Positions 1 to 13,034 of a DNA stretch of 45,282 bases are shown piece by piece. Source of the DNA: Isohypsibius dastychi (lineage: Eukaryota; Tardigrada; Eutardigrada; Parachela; Isohypsibiidae); assembly GCA_034696485.1 (NCBI GenBank), contig JAQIWT010000049.1:1-45282 (forward strand), in the 5' to 3' direction. Under the pieces are notes generated by a model. That model ran no database searches and was not told the DNA's origin. It saw nothing but the letters and a program-made list of their open reading frames with translations. The position numbers and the translations under genes were made by a program. Every line of letters starts with the position of its first letter. The first letter of the stretch is position 1.

Positions 1-3000
1 TTTGAGGAATTACTGTGATATTTAGGGAGGACAAGATAATCTGATGTAAATCAGATTATTAGCAAGATGCGAAGGCTATTGCGGGCATATTTATTTGACA
101 AACTAGTATTGTTTTGACACAGTACCGACCTTTTAGCCGATCTTGAAAAAATTCTTACACCAGTGTTCACTATTCTCTGCTGGAAATTCGACTACAGTTC
201 TTCAGATGATTCAATCAAACATGGGAAGTGAATGACCCTGACATACATTGTTATTACATTTATGATACCTACGTGATTAACTTGACAGTTCCGAGCGTAG
301 ACAAGCGCCCTCTCATCAAATTGCGCTTCATAACTCTTTGCAATGCTTCATAATTCTTTCATTCATTTACACTCTCTGAAAACAGCTTACAGTCTTTGAG
401 AAGAAAGCGCGGTATGAACCAGTTATTGTTGTATCTGAAGGCGTTTCCCGCTTAGCCGTGTAAATATTTTTCCTAACCATGCCGCTCTTTGCTGGCCTGT
501 CTTGCTACATTGACATCAAGAGTGAACTTTTTCAGCTTTTTCTGAAAGTGTTTTTAACGGATTTAAGGAATATCGGCTCTTATCCAGAGTATTGCAGGGA
601 ATTATTTTACTAATCAAAGGCTCCCTCCGGATGATCACGTAACGGGATATTGAAAATAATATGGAATGCCAAATGAATTAGAGGCAAATGGAAGGAACGG
701 ATCAACCAGTTAAACCAAAGGTAATGCATTGTAATGACTTATCGGAAACAAGGGGCAGAGTCTCACCTGATTCGTTATTTCCCGCTTGATTCAAAATTCC
801 TTCACGAAGTGTTAAGGGTCAATTACGGAAATTTTCACGCAAAACCTTTTATATTTGAAATATTACTCACTTATTTCTTGAATTATGTGATTGACCAACA
901 GTTTGCAATGACCGCTGCAGAGAATTATTCACGATAAGCCCTGTTTGTCCCTGAGAAATGAATCTGACTTTCTTCGTTTTGTTTTGTTTGTTGACGTTCA
1001 TCAACCGCAGTCTTGAATCAACTGAAACTCACGAAATAGGGGTTTTTGGCAAATCTGAGTGATGGCTGCCCAAGGACCTGAAATTCAAACGTTGCAATCG
1101 TTTTTCTGGTTTTGCGGAAGGTTGTATCCAAGTAGCACCGTCTTATTTCATTCCTTTTTAGTGAATATGACTTGGATATAACCGGAGGTTCAGGATCGAG
1201 CCTCAACATTCAACTCCTCTGTCAGTTTGCAGTTAAAAAACTCGACAAAAGCACTATAAAAAATTAGAAGAAAATTCATCGAGGCTAGAGCTTTTGAATT
1301 ATAAATCAGTTGCGATTCTTAATTTAACAGTAATTTTAAAGATCAAGTGAAATCGTTTTGTGCGGGTTCCCTAAGAATATAGGTGACCTTTAAACCTAGA
1401 CAATTCCTCTGATTCAAGCATATACTCCGTTCTCGGATTTAACTGCACCCCCTTTTTGCTGTATCGATCGGCTCACCACACACACTATGCGTGAGCCCCT
1501 AGTGCACCCTCCAAGTGCGCACTTGGTGAGCCAATTGGCGCAGTGAAAAGGGGGTGCAGTTAAATCCGAGAACGGAGTAACGGACCGCTATTATTTTTGC
1601 TGAAGACCATTCAGCAACCTTTCGCAATCTGTCCCACGAGCATCTGGACGGGGGACGCCCGAAGGTATTCGATGAAAACATCAATGCAATATTTTTTGGG
1701 TTTGTTCATGGGACACCGTTAAAAGCGAAATCTAATTATAACAAAATGAAAACGTGGTTTGAGAGACCAGTTGATGGTAGGGAAAGTTGAAGACTTGAAG
1801 ATACGAACTGAACTTGTTCACATGAGGAAAATTTTCTCAACAAAATTTCTCATAGGATCCATTCGAACTGACTCGGGTTTCTCCAAGTACGCGAGCCTGG
1901 ATGCAAGAAATCAGGTGGTTGCCGGAATTGGAGCATGTGACTCTTCAAGCAAAATCCGTCCCTAAACCACCATCCAGATCTCTGCAAAATGACCACCCGG
2001 CAAGAATCTGTGTAATTGCAGAGCTAGAATCCGTTAGAGCGCCAGTCCGGTTAGTGACTACATCATATCGGTCACATACAAACGCAGTACCATGGTATAT
2101 CACAGATACTACACACATGGTGTGAATCAAATCCACGAATGGTGAGACTAGATGTGTATGTTTTTTTCAGGCCTGCCCCGGACGTATCAGAAATAGCTCA
2201 ATATCCGCTCACAGCTGCTCAAAGAAAGCCCCTGAGATCGAGTCCTGTTTGATTTTCGTTTCGAATCCGGCTCCAATTACTTTTTCTACGAACGAGTTCT
2301 GTGTTCTGATTTCATCACGTGGTAGCGTAGTGTTGTTTGGGAATAGTCATGGCTGGTGGAGTGTTCGCGGTGGTGATCTTGAATTCAAAACAATCAACCC
2401 TTATTTTGAATGTGTTGTTTTCCACTTTGACTTCAAGGAGCAAATGCTAGAGATGCCGTGTCACGTGAAATGCTAAGGAGCGAGCTGGGTTATGGTGCGT
2501 CGATGAGCAGCAAGCTGGGTCGCACTGCATAAGCGGAGACTTCCTTGCCGTTTCATGCTTTCTCAGTCTACCTGGTTTTCTGTGACCAAGTGCTGATTTG
2601 GAATGAACACTTTGAGAAAGATCGAGACTTCCCCAGTTGACCAGACCGCTTGTTTCAAGAGATGGGTAACTCTCTACCAAATTGATTAAGAGAACTTAGT
2701 CAGTTTGTCTCTACTAGAGATCTCTGAAAATGGAGTGATTTATCTCACTACAAATTCCTCCAAAGGCAGTGGCTAACTTACAGGTCCGAAACTGTGAGAG
2801 GGTCAGGAGGTTGTACGAAGATTGTGATGTCAACCTTTGTTTCACGAGTTTTTCCCCGGCTGTAATGGTTGCTCAAGTGTCTCGTTCTCCTATCGTCTCC
2901 CACCCCCCAAAAACAAAGGAAATAATACTGTGCTTTTCGATGGGTAAAAAGTGTACTTTTCCCAATCCAGTTTCATCATCATTTCGTCCTTGCAAGGAAC

Positions 3001-3048
3001 TGGCAAAGATGTACGTATATCGCACAAAGAAATAAATTAACAGAATCT
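1..3048. other. Intergenic, no gene recognised
   Basis: Only short open frames occur here (under 90 codons). None has a recognisable domain or joins through plausible splice sites into a longer protein. The one structured element is the MITE at 1425-1577. The right end lies downstream of the TMEM121-like gene and may include its 3' UTR. I saw no clear AATAAA signal on the minus strand there. Confidence 0.6.
1425..1577. mobile_element. TA-flanked MITE with about 32-bp terminal inverted repeats
   Basis: The left arm (1425-1456) starts CTCCGTTCTCGG and the right arm (1546-1577) is its exact reverse complement. Both ends abut a TA dinucleotide (1423-1424 and 1578-1579), the target duplication expected of Tc1/mariner-type elements. 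The 89-bp interior is non-coding and has its own short inverted pieces (GCTCACC/GTGAGC and GTGCGCAC). It is therefore a non-autonomous element. The superfamily assignment rests on the TA flank only. Confidence 0.7.
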
Positions 3049-4325
3049 TCACATGGAATGGCGACGGCCACCTGGTGAATCATCTCTTGTAAGACCTGGA
3101 CACCACCGACGTCTGAGAACTGTAATGAACTCCCAGTCGTTCATGAAAATCTCAACAACATTTTTCGTTATAAATATGTAGGAGCTCTCTGTAAACTGGT
3201 TCTGGCTCCACATGTAAATCCGAATAATCAAATATGGAATATTTTCCAGCATAAGATTTAGAGCTTGTTGAACCATGTTCCAGTGTTTCGAAGTGGAAAC
3301 TTGAGCGAAGTTTGTGGTGCTCAGTTGATATAGGCCAATGGTCGGAATCACAAGCTGGATCACAACTATTGCCAGAATAGCATCGCGTACAGCTCTTTCA
3401 ATTTTGGTATGTTTTTCCGCATCATCTTCTTTTCTGTAGACGAATTCGAGGATTTCCACACTGTCCAAAATATCCATCAAAACCTACGACAAACATAAAC
3501 AACTGCTTCTAATTATTAATACTGCATAAATTATTGAGTGTCAGAATACGAAAACAGTAGCGCACCTTTGCGGATCTCTTCCATGATAATTCTCGAAACC
3601 TACTGTATATATTTTACCTGCCTTTGCATACTGCTGATGATATTTCTCTCGGCTTCTTGGCTTTTGGGTATATCTCTGTGACTGGTAACAATTAGCGCAA
3701 AGACACCGGCTGTTACTACAAAAGCAATCTCCAGCATGTTGGTTCCAAATAATGAATTAACATCTAGTACATCACCAAATGTCAAAAAGATGATCAACAT
3801 CTTCGCCGATAAATTGACAGAATAGAATGCCCATGATAGATACGCAAGTGGTAGCGCTCCCAGCCGATACTTTCTGCGGATCTGTTCCCTTTTCGGCACA
3901 TTTGCTGGTCGCTCAAGCTTTGCCTGACGACGTCCTTGTTCCTCAGTGATATCATCGTAGAAATCAAATCTCGCGAAAAGAGCTCCTTCATCAGGCCCAC
4001 CGCGTTCTGTCTCTTTTTCGGTATCTCGTTCTTGTTTTGATTTTGAACTGAGTTCTTTTTTGTTGTTGTAGCTGGATTTATTCGTTGGCTTGAAATGGGC
4101 ATCAGCATGAACAAATGAAGCAATGAACGCGATCACCACTATAATATCCACTGAGATCAATGATAAATAAGCGAGACTTTTTCCGTAATGTACAATATAC
4201 CAATCCAGAACAGCGGCTTGAAATATGACCAGTAGGATTGTAAGGCTTCTTTTAGATAGCTTGATAATCATGTTGAAGAGAGCGTACACTAAGCATTCTC
4301 CAGTTCGGAAACAAATTTGAACCAT
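3049..4325 (-). CDS. TMEM121-like multipass membrane protein
   Basis: Two exons encode about 380 aa: 4325-3618, then 3483-3049. The donor is CAG|GTAAAA and the acceptor GTCGTAG, with a phase 0 junction that continues as VLMDILDSVEILEF. The protein has several hydrophobic segments. The N-terminal part (AVLDWYIVHYG, then a VDIIVVIAFIASF helix) and the C-terminal block (IFITKNVVEIF) match the order and spacing of vertebrate TMEM121, which has MDAYLV, a GDVCFLLVLRY helix and FVGKNVVALATK. The molecular function of this family is poorly known. A lysine/glutamate-rich loop at about residues 78-150 is much longer than in vertebrate TMEM121 (about 319 aa in total), which accounts for the extra length. 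The P450 gene at 5143 is divergent to it. The assignment comes from recalled family features, not a search. Confidence 0.7.
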
Positions 4326-5142
4326 AAATCTAGAGCACTTTCGGATGAGTCATGCGTAGCTTGCTTTGTGGGGTTTTGCTTCATCATCATATTCTGTTAA
4401 TCGATGGTGTCTAGCCACCTGATGCAGCAAGAACATCAGATCACAAGCGTCTCAGGCTGTTTCTCAGGGTAAGTATTCGTAGTGGCGCTGTTTCGTAAGC
4501 GATCATTTGCGAAACGATATTTCTCGAGATCCGTCATCGATCCTGATCAACCACAGACAGCGCCTCACGCGAAATGCGCTTTGCTTGCTGCGCGCTCGCT
4601 TCGCTCTCTGTATAGCAAATCGCTTTTCGCGTGAGGCACTGCCACAGACAATATCCAACACATAGCCCACTACCGGTATACGGTGGCTGAAATACACACG
4701 CGCGAAGTGCGATGAAGTAGTTGTCGCAACCCCACACCCCATAAATCCACGAAAGTGTGCCAGTTCTTTTTTCAGGAGCAGCTGCTTTACGACAAATTAT
4801 TTGACAGCCACTGCGAAAGTCTACCGCTTTTTGGATTCTGGAATCACCGGCAACGACTGTATTCTCAGCATATGATGAGTCAACCTTATCTTGATTTAGC
4901 AATCAAGAAACCTCGCTGCTATATGACAGCGCAATTTTGCTGATTTTCAATATCTGGGTTTAACAATGGTATCTCGTGGAACCCTTGAGCTGACTGCTAC
5001 TCTTATCACTGAAACGGTAGGGCATCGTTGAAGTTTCTGCATGGATGAAGTCTCTGCACTTTTTCTGCTACGAGAATTGAAAACTTTGAACGCATGCGAG
5101 TGAATTGGCCATTTGGTTGAGAAGGATTCTCTTGCAAGAAAA
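4326..5142. other. Intergenic between divergent TMEM121-like and P450 genes
   Basis: No supported coding sequence. The region must contain the 5' regulatory DNA of both flanking genes. The overlapping short minus-strand frames at 4503-4902 run through the hairpin at 4562-4637 and look non-coding. Confidence 0.5.
4562..4637. repeat. Perfect-looking hairpin, 23-bp arms
   Basis: The arms at 4562-4584 (GCCTCACGCGAAATGCG...) and 4615-4637 are inverted complements with two mismatches in 23 bp. A 30-bp GC-rich loop separates them. No target-site duplication was recognised. It could be the remnant of a small foldback transposon or a structured transcript. Confidence 0.65.
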
Positions 5143-7758
5143 ATGTTGTCTGTGATATTGTCAGCCATATTACTTGGAATAATCGGATATGTGTACGACA
5201 AATTGACGAAACATACACAAGTTATCGATGAAACCTCAATTTTATTCACGACTGATAAATTTCAGGGATGCCGTATGGAAGTACCATTACTGGCGAAAAC
5301 GGAATATTCCAGGCCCGATCCCGGTGCCATTTGCGGGGACGATTCTCGACATCGCATGGGTAGATGATATACCGCCTGGATCAGAACGATCTACTCCATA
5401 TAAGACATATACTAATCATGAAATTTTATGACAAACTTTGCTTGACTAGAATGGGCAAGGAGGTTTCGACAAAAAATGGACGGACCGACTTGGTCGAACA
5501 TTTGGGTAATGCAAGCAAACGCTTCAGTTATCTGGTAGAAGTAAATTTCGAAATATATTCCGCTACAAATCATGCTTGCTAGGTATTTCGATGGGCCAGC
5601 ACCAGTTATAATCACATCGGATACAGGTGGGTTAGAAGAAGACAGTCCAATATGACAGGACTGATTTCGCTTATTATCTCTTTTTATGAACTTAGAAATG
5701 ATCAAGCGCGTGGCAATAAAGGATTTCTCGCATTTTGTCAATCATCGGGTGAGTCTACGGTAGACAATGTGAATGAACCGTGAATGTGTGCATTCATGAT
5801 GTATTTCACGTTTGAGCATGAAATCTGAATTGACCGACCATACTATGGTCTATGGAAAGCAACGTCTTCGATCTCAAAGATCAGAGATGGAAGGTCTGCT
5901 GTTTTCAACCTGGAATCTTGTGTGTGAGTGTATATCTGAAATTTCAGGAAGTTCGAAGTGTTCTGATCCCCGCGTTCACATCCGGAAAACTGAAGCATGT
6001 AAGAAAACAAAATGCGGTGCCGAAGACGGAGATAATGACGGAATGTTTCTAATTCCAGATGGATACTTTGATCAACGAGTGCTGCGAAACAATGACAGCA
6101 AACTTCGAGAAACTTGCGGAGAAGCAAGAAGTATTTGAGGCCAAGGAGTAAGCATCTTCTTAATTCAAAAATTAACTGTCGATAAATCGTCGACGTTTCT
6201 CCAGTTTATTCGGGAAGGTCGTGCTTGACATCATCGCCTCGACGTTCTTCGGAGTCAAGATCGGTTCACAGAAGGAAAGCAAAAGTGAATTCGCGAAGAA
6301 CGCCGAACTGGCTTTGGGGTTCACGTTTTGGAATCCAATGCTTCTGATTGCATGTAAATTAAATAATTACAAACCTCTCCATAGTATCACAAACTCTCAG
6401 TGCGACAATTTTTGCAGTCGTTTTCCCAAAACTGGTTCCGATCGCTAAAAAACTTGGACTTTCGTTATCGAATCCCCAAGCTATGCGCTTCTTTTTTGAT
6501 AACACGACGGAAATCATGAAGATGCGAGTCGCTTCAAAACAGGTTGGCAAGATCGATCCCAGTTTTTCTATGGTTGAAAACAAATGTGCTTTTCAGACGC
6601 GCATAGATTTCCTGCAGCTGCTAATGGCGTCTTGGGAAGAAAACAAGCATGCTCAACCAGTCGCAGCAAAGGCAACCTCGAATGACAATGACGTCACCGA
6701 TGTGTTGTCAAAAGAGCTATTTTCTGACGGCAACATGGAGAAGGTTCAAGCTGGCCACAAGCTGACAACACAGGTCAGATGAATGTCGGTTGACAAATTC
6801 ATTTTTGCTGTCTGCTCTGTTATCAGTCTGATTTTCTGTTTTGATTTGATGAATATAGTTCATTTTGATTTCTGAGTTTCATTTCCTCTTGTAACGTAAG
6901 ATTTTTTCAGGAAGTAATTGCACAGTGCATGATCTTTTTCCTGGCTGGTTTCGAGACAACAGCGACAGCTTTGTCGTTTCTATCCTACAACCTGGCACTC
7001 AACCAAGACATCCAGGACAAACTCCGTCGGGAAATCGAAGAAATCATGGGCAACGAGACCGTCCCAACTTACGAGCTGGTGGCCAAAATGGAGTATCTTG
7101 ATATGTGCATCAACGAAAATGTCCGGCTTTTCCCGCCAATTACTAGAACTGATCGCGAATGCAATGAAGAGTGGGAATATAATGGAGTGAAATATGAACG
7201 AGGAACCATAATCGGGTTTCCGATTTTTGCGGTTCATCGTGATGCGGAGTACTGGCCAGAACCGGAAGAGTTCAAGCCGGAAAGGTTCGAAACTTACTGT
7301 TTTCTTTGAGGCTTATAACTATCTTTTCGGTAAATAGGTTTCCTCGGGATAATAAGGACAAAATCACACCTTACAGTTTTTTAACATTCGGTCAAGGACC
7401 GCGTAACTGCATCGGAATGCGTAAGTTATCTTCGAGTCAGAAAGATCCTTGATTCCTCTATACTCAACTCATTAATTTTGTTTCGTTAGGATTTGCCTAC
7501 CTCGAAATGAAGATGGTGATGGTGCATTTACTTCAACAGTTTCGAATATTACCGACCTCTCGTACAGATGTAAGTGCTGCAATATTCGAGAAACTTCTTG
7601 ACGTCAATGAAGAGTCCCGTTTATTAGGTGCCGCTGCCATTAAAAGACAATGGATTCCTGGCTTCGAAAAATGGAATTTGGATCAAAATAGAAAAAATTT
7701 GATTGCCCACGCGTTTTGTGATAGTGTTGCAACTGAAAAAATATTTCAAATATGTTAA
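5143..7758 (+). CDS. Cytochrome P450, CYP3 clan
   Basis: Microsomal haem monooxygenase in about 14 short exons: 5143-5192, 5266-5359, 5450-5505, 5583-5626, 5696-5748, one ending 5893, 5948-5998, 6059-6147, 6205-6353, 6418-6542, 6597-6773, 6911-7284, 7338-7420, 7490-7758. Visible landmarks in order: an N-terminal membrane anchor, a proline hinge ([11 protein letters not shown]), the C-helix WKEVRS, SGKLK, the I-helix AGFETTA oxygen-binding motif, the K-helix ENVR (ExxR), the PERF region, and the haem loop [12 protein letters not shown] with its cysteine ligand. The IPGP...TSGKLK pattern and K-helix context fit the CYP3 clan. The junction before the exon ending at 5893 is unresolved: the last part of that exon is in frame, but a TGA lies upstream in the same frame and no ideal acceptor restores the expected 20 or so residues. 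The substrate cannot be inferred. Confidence 0.88.
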
Positions 7759-7929
7759 TTCGTCAGTAACTTTTCGGAAAGACAACTGATGATTGAAAGG
7801 AACAACTAAGAACGATTGAAACTGAGTTCAAGGGAGTAGACCTTTGTTTGATTGCATCATTTGGAACGATTGCATATCGCCAAACGAAGTCTGCCACGTT
7901 TCTACATAGTTTGCTTTGAGTCATTTGTA

Positions 7930-10012
7930 TCAGCCACTGTCACTACTGCTGCTCGCCTCATACTCCAACTCCACGTCTTCCTCCTCCACTGTATCTGTAT
8001 CTTCATTTGCTGACTTTCTGAACACAGCCCGACAAATCGGACACCGATGACCGAACTTTTTCCACGAAGCGAAACATCTGTCGTGGAACGTATGCCCACA
8101 TCCATCCAGTTTCGCCATCAAATCCGTCGACCCCTTATTATAACACAATCCACATGGGCCGCCGTCTTCCCGTTCTGGCAACTGATACAGTGACCTTTTC
8201 CGATATGACAACGATTCAACATTCCGGATTTGTTTCAAAGCTTGACCTGTCGTGCGATTGGCCAGCGCAAAATACAGAAAAGTCACACGGGCCGCAATTT
8301 GCACAAGGTTGTGTGCGATGTCCCGATATCCACACAGACCAGATGAGGTCAGACTTTCGTTTAATCCCATGACATTAATTCCGGTCAAACTCAGCGCCAA
8401 AGTGGCCGTTAGAAAAGTCCGTATTGCACCCGCTCCTTTTTCCAGTTTTCGTCGCGCACCAGCCCCTATCAAACTATGATGAATGCAGATTGTGACGAGT
8501 TCAGTGGTGGCTATGACTCCGTTGTAGATAATCCAGACGACAGCTTGGTTTGAGACCTGCTTTGCGAAGCATTTTGAGACGTTTGGGACGGTGATGTTCA
8601 TGACTCGATAAACGACCACAGAATAGCCCATCAGGCCGATTATGGTGATCATTCCTCCCAGGGTGCATGCCCATTTTCGGCCCTTACAGAAACATGTTGC
8701 TCTTGTTACTTTGCCGATATTTTGAATCAGCTTTCCGCAAAGTGGAATGTGACCGAACATGATCGCGTAAACGATGACGTAGACCCGGTTTGCCGGATTG
8801 GTTTTCCACGGGAATGAGTTCCAGCGGATATGCTGAACTGTGTCGAAGCAGTTCTGGATGACGTTGTTTCGAGGGACGACATCTGCGCTGTAAGTCAGGA
8901 TGCTGGCGAGTAGCGTAAGAAGTGTCCCGGTGATGAGACATGAAAAGTATACTGTGGCTGTCGCAGCGACGAAACTGCTGGAGAGTTCTTGGCACAAATA
9001 TGGGATAAAGCATAGTTTGTTTGATGCGGGAAACTGTGTCCAGATAATTGTGACCATTGTGACTTTCATGAGCCAGTAAATAAACCAAGATATGTGTAGT
9101 TGGTCAGCTGGAATTGAGCGCCAACCGATGTCACGGATTAGAACTGTGTATGAACCGGTGACATTTACACGGAACATCCACGCTAGGTGGCTCAGTGCGA
9201 AATCTCGGTACGCTTCCCTGGAAATTGAAAAGATTGATTACTAATTATTTCAATTTCTAGAATTAGAAGCATCCATCACTCATGAGTTGTTCCAAGCAAA
9301 CCTCAAAGTCCCAACGATGCGCGTCAAAGTAACCAGTGCCAAATCCATATTCATCCCAACATAAACGATAGCGTCCGCCATTCCCAGCGAATATCTCATT
9401 CGGGTATGCGTTCCATCATCAATAATACCTTTTAACTTGAATAAGATCGTATACATGACTGGTGTCAGCTGAATCAACTGCAAGCCTCGATTTGGCACAA
9501 TTGGTTTTCGAAGCTGCGAAAACTTGTAGAAAGTCTGTTCCGGATCTTGAAATCGGAGCTCAGATAAATATGACCGGTAAGTGATCAGAAGAAAATGGAG
9601 CGCGATGGAAATCAATAGAGGATGGTAAGGATTGGTGGCCACATGAGCTAGACTGCTCAGATATCCAAGGAGCTGAACCAGGAGGAATAATTCGAATAAC
9701 ACTCCGTTAAACCAAAGCTGCTTGGTGGCCAGAAAATGGACCATCCACCACATTCCAGCAAATCCTGAAAACAGCACTCAAATACCGAAGGTTTGATTCT
9801 TAAAACTGGGATTCACCTAAGCCGGTGAGCATGAATTTGGTGTCTTGATAACTTGTCAGGTATTCGTAATCCGCTCCGAAAATGAAATCGATCAAACCGG
9901 TGAAATTGTTGATGAGGAACCATTGCTGTCCGGCGAGAATATCGGCGATCAGTAAAAATACGGCCCGATGAAAGAGTGTGGCAACAATACGACTGAATCG
10001 AAATGACAGCAT
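7930..10012 (-). CDS. Multipass membrane RING-H2 protein (probable E3 ubiquitin ligase)
   Basis: Three exons encode 648 aa: 10012-9817, 9764-9302 and 9217-7930, with introns of 52 and 84 bp and consistent phases 1 and 2. The first roughly 530 residues carry many hydrophobic helices. A C-terminal RING-H2 finger lies at residues 575-615: CGLC, then CGHTFHDRC, then CPIC, giving the C3H2C3 zinc ligands. A short acidic and serine-rich tail follows, to the stop at 7930. The architecture (polytopic N-terminus, C-terminal RING-H2) is that of ER/Golgi membrane E3 ligases such as RNF139/TRC8, RNF145 and RNFT1/2. I cannot say which is nearest. It is tail to tail with the P450 (about 170 bp apart) and head to head with the FAM234-like gene. 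Confidence 0.75.
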
Positions 10013-10494
10013 GATGAACGTCTAAAGGTCCCTGGCTCTGAGGCCAGGGAAATTGTTTTGGTTTTTTCCATTCAAGATGGCGGACTTTTCGTGACCTTTG
10101 TTCGAGTTGTCGCCATAACGACTTTTCGCTACTGCCTACCAGAGTAACCAACTGAATATAACTGTAACAAAACATGGCCCATACCATGTATACCTGTACA
10201 TCAACTAAAAGAAAGTATGATGACGTGTTACTCTGAACTGGGTAGTTTCGATTCCGTTACTACTATTTCACCGGAATAGGCATATGTTTAGCCTCCTATG
10301 TTCCATGCCATGGTGATGTGTACGGACCAAAGTTACCACCGAGTTTGGCAAATGGCATAAATAGCTGAGCCATAACAGTAATTGAAAGCGACTGGCCGGT
10401 TTGTTCCGTGTTGAATTTCGATAAACTACCAGCTTCCCACTTTGCTTTTTCTCTCCTGTTTGCGCGAAATCAGGGAATAACGTTGGGCAAGACG
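10013..10494. promoter_or_regulatory. Shared 5' region of a head-to-head gene pair
   Basis: The 482 bp between the start codons of the RING gene (minus, ATG at 10012) and the FAM234-like gene (plus, ATG at 10495) must hold both promoters and 5' UTRs. No TATA box stands out on either strand. The plus-strand frame stays open upstream to 10408, but only from a GTG, so the ATG at 10495 is preferred. Confidence 0.4.
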
Positions 10495-13034
10495 ATGCCT
10501 GATATAGAACGTTCTCTGCAGGTGACCATCTCAACATCTGAAAAGCGCTCTCACCGACACAAGTTATGGAAACGGTGCGCAATCTTTTCTGTAACGGCCA
10601 TCGTCGCTGTTTTTTTGGGGTTACTGGTTCAAAAAAATTATTGTTTTGGACTTTCTGTTTGGACCAGACCAATGGATGTTAAACGAGTGGTCGAGGCATC
10701 ACAAAATAGTTGCAGATTGAATTCGACAGCAGTCTGGTCGGTCACGTTCCCGAAACTTCTGACAGAATCTGCAGTGCGGATGGTACATGTCAACCAAGAT
10801 GGCATCAAGGACGTGATAATCGGGTTTGCCACGGGTGAGCTAATTTTTCCGTCATTTTGTTCGTTGTTAATCCATCAATACATCAATTTTGTGCGGAGGT
10901 GGTGATGGATATCAGGTTCCGGACACAGTCTGCGATATCTACTTCGACGGAGTCCACCCTTGTTTCGGTGGAGTTCTGGCCCTGGATGGAGTTACCGGTC
11001 GTGAACTATGGAGAACGTATACAAAACATGAGGTGTTCGCCTTAAACTGCAATGCTGACCTGAACGGGGACGGCATCAGTGATTGTGTCGCTGCAGGGCG
11101 AGCTGGGGTAAGTTGAATGGATATTTCTTGATTTCCAGGGACCGGAAAATAATTCCTTAATCACCGATCATTTTATTACAGGGTTACTCATAGCTGTAAA
11201 CAGTTTTTGAGAATGCAGAACGTTGAACGCGTTCACGAAAGTTTATATTATTGATGCACTTCTCATACCAGAGGTCATTTCCAGGTGCTTTTAGCAGTGA
11301 GTGGCAGAGATGGACGTATTTTATGGAATTTGAAAACGCCCACTAATGATCTGTCCAATTTCTACACGGCGCAGATCCTTCACGACCTCAACCAAGATGG
11401 CGTCCCAGAAATTATCGTTTCCCATGGAGGTGATCCACTGCGCGCCCCAGGCAAACCTGTTTCAATACCAGGTCTGATTTTCGTGCTCGACGGAAGGAAT
11501 GGAACCGTTTTGCGGAATATCACCGTTCCTGACAAATGTGAAACATACTATTCACTCCAATTCTACGAAAAAACACCAGGCTCCGACATCGTACTTATTG
11601 GAACGGGAGGCGAGACTCATGGTGGCTCACTGTGGGCTGTTGGGTTCCAAGAATTGCTCTGCAGTAAATCATCAGATACTAATTTCAAGCGCATTCTTTC
11701 TGACGATAAAAAAGGTAAATTTTCGAAAACTTAATCATTGTCGCCATTTTGTTTTCTCTTTATAACCAGGGGTCATGGCTCCACCTGTCCTTGTCGACAT
11801 AACCGAGGACGGAATCGTTGACATAATCATACCACTTTTCAATTCAACTGTGATCGCTTTGGACGGCTCGAACTTCCGCGAACTCTGGCGTTACTCCACT
11901 CCAAATTCAGAGACTTACAGCACTCCAGCTGCTGGCTACTTTAACAACGACAATATCCCGGATTTTTTCATCAATTACTCAGTGGGCCCGGGTTATCCCA
12001 TTTATTACTACACAGAGGCAACCGTCTTAGACGGGGCTACTGGCCGGCAGATTCTGACAAACCCTATTCGGGACGCCATTGCAGTTCAGTCTTCACCCTT
12101 GACATTATCGATAAAAAATGGCTCGGATTTCTTTCTGTATTGGATATCGGGATGCTCTGGAAAAGATAACATGATAGAGTTCGCTCAACAGTTCCGCTTT
12201 GCAAAAGGAACGAAGGTCAACCAGCAGAGCAGGTCGAATTTTTGCCAACTTCGATTCAAAACTGATGGGTACTCCAAACTATACGCATTAAATCAACATA
12301 CGGAACCACCTGGTATTTTGATCTATGAATCTGAGTCAGGTGATCTGCAAAGCGAAGGTGACGAGTGTTTTCAAACTGACTAAATTTTCATCTGCGATAA
12401 ATTTTTGGAATCTCGTAGATACGGTTGAGTTGGCTAAAAATTATTTGCAAGCTCATCCAGAATGGCGGATAGACCCAAAAGATAATGGAAAGAAAATTGG
12501 CAAGAGACACGTGGGTGCTCATGACAGTGATGGGATGCAGCGGTTAATCTCGACAGGCTCATTAACAGACCCATTATTCGAGGAAGGATCGATTGATCTG
12601 ATTTTCGCCACTTACTGGTTTTATCCGACGAAAACTGTGGCGGTCTTGGAACAGGATCAGAAGTGTATTGACTTGAAAATGGAAAACGAGCAACAGCGGT
12701 TCTTGAAAATAAGTTAGTAATTGCACGATTGCAAATTAGACTCTTAAAAAGCTCAAAGCCCTGATTTTCAGGTTCGTACTTCGGGATGGATCATGACGCT
12801 TTTGAAAACACGGTGGAGGAGGAGTGTTTGACCGCGGGGAATCGGGGTCAGCTAGAACGAGGGGAAAACTATCGGGATCTGTTCAATCTAAAAATGGGGA
12901 GCATGACAGTGCATCGCAAACGAATCTTCTGCGCTGAGGACAGGAACGCAATCTCACCGATGTACGACCAAAGATGGGCGGCGTACATGGGGAATCATGG
13001 CGACAGCCTTTTCATGAACCAACGTCCTCGATAG
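10495..13034 (+). CDS. FAM234/ITFG3-like type II membrane protein with FG-GAP repeats
   Basis: Six exons encode about 701 aa: 10495-10834, 10899-11107, 11285-11714, 11770-12339, 12419-12712 and 12772-13034. All phases agree. An alternative donor at 12357 would add six residues. A basic cytoplasmic tail precedes one transmembrane helix at about residues 27-46. The ectodomain has beta-propeller-type FG-GAP/calcium-loop motifs: VNQDGIKDVIIG, NADLNGDGISD, LNQDGVPEIIV, ITEDGIVDIII, NNDNIPDFF. The tandem LALDGVTGRELW and LDGRNGTVLR blocks are typical of FAM234A/B. The family's role is not well established. Human members are 552 and 622 aa, so this one has a longer C-terminal region. The start at 10495 is the first in-frame ATG and sits just before the membrane anchor. 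Confidence 0.82.
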
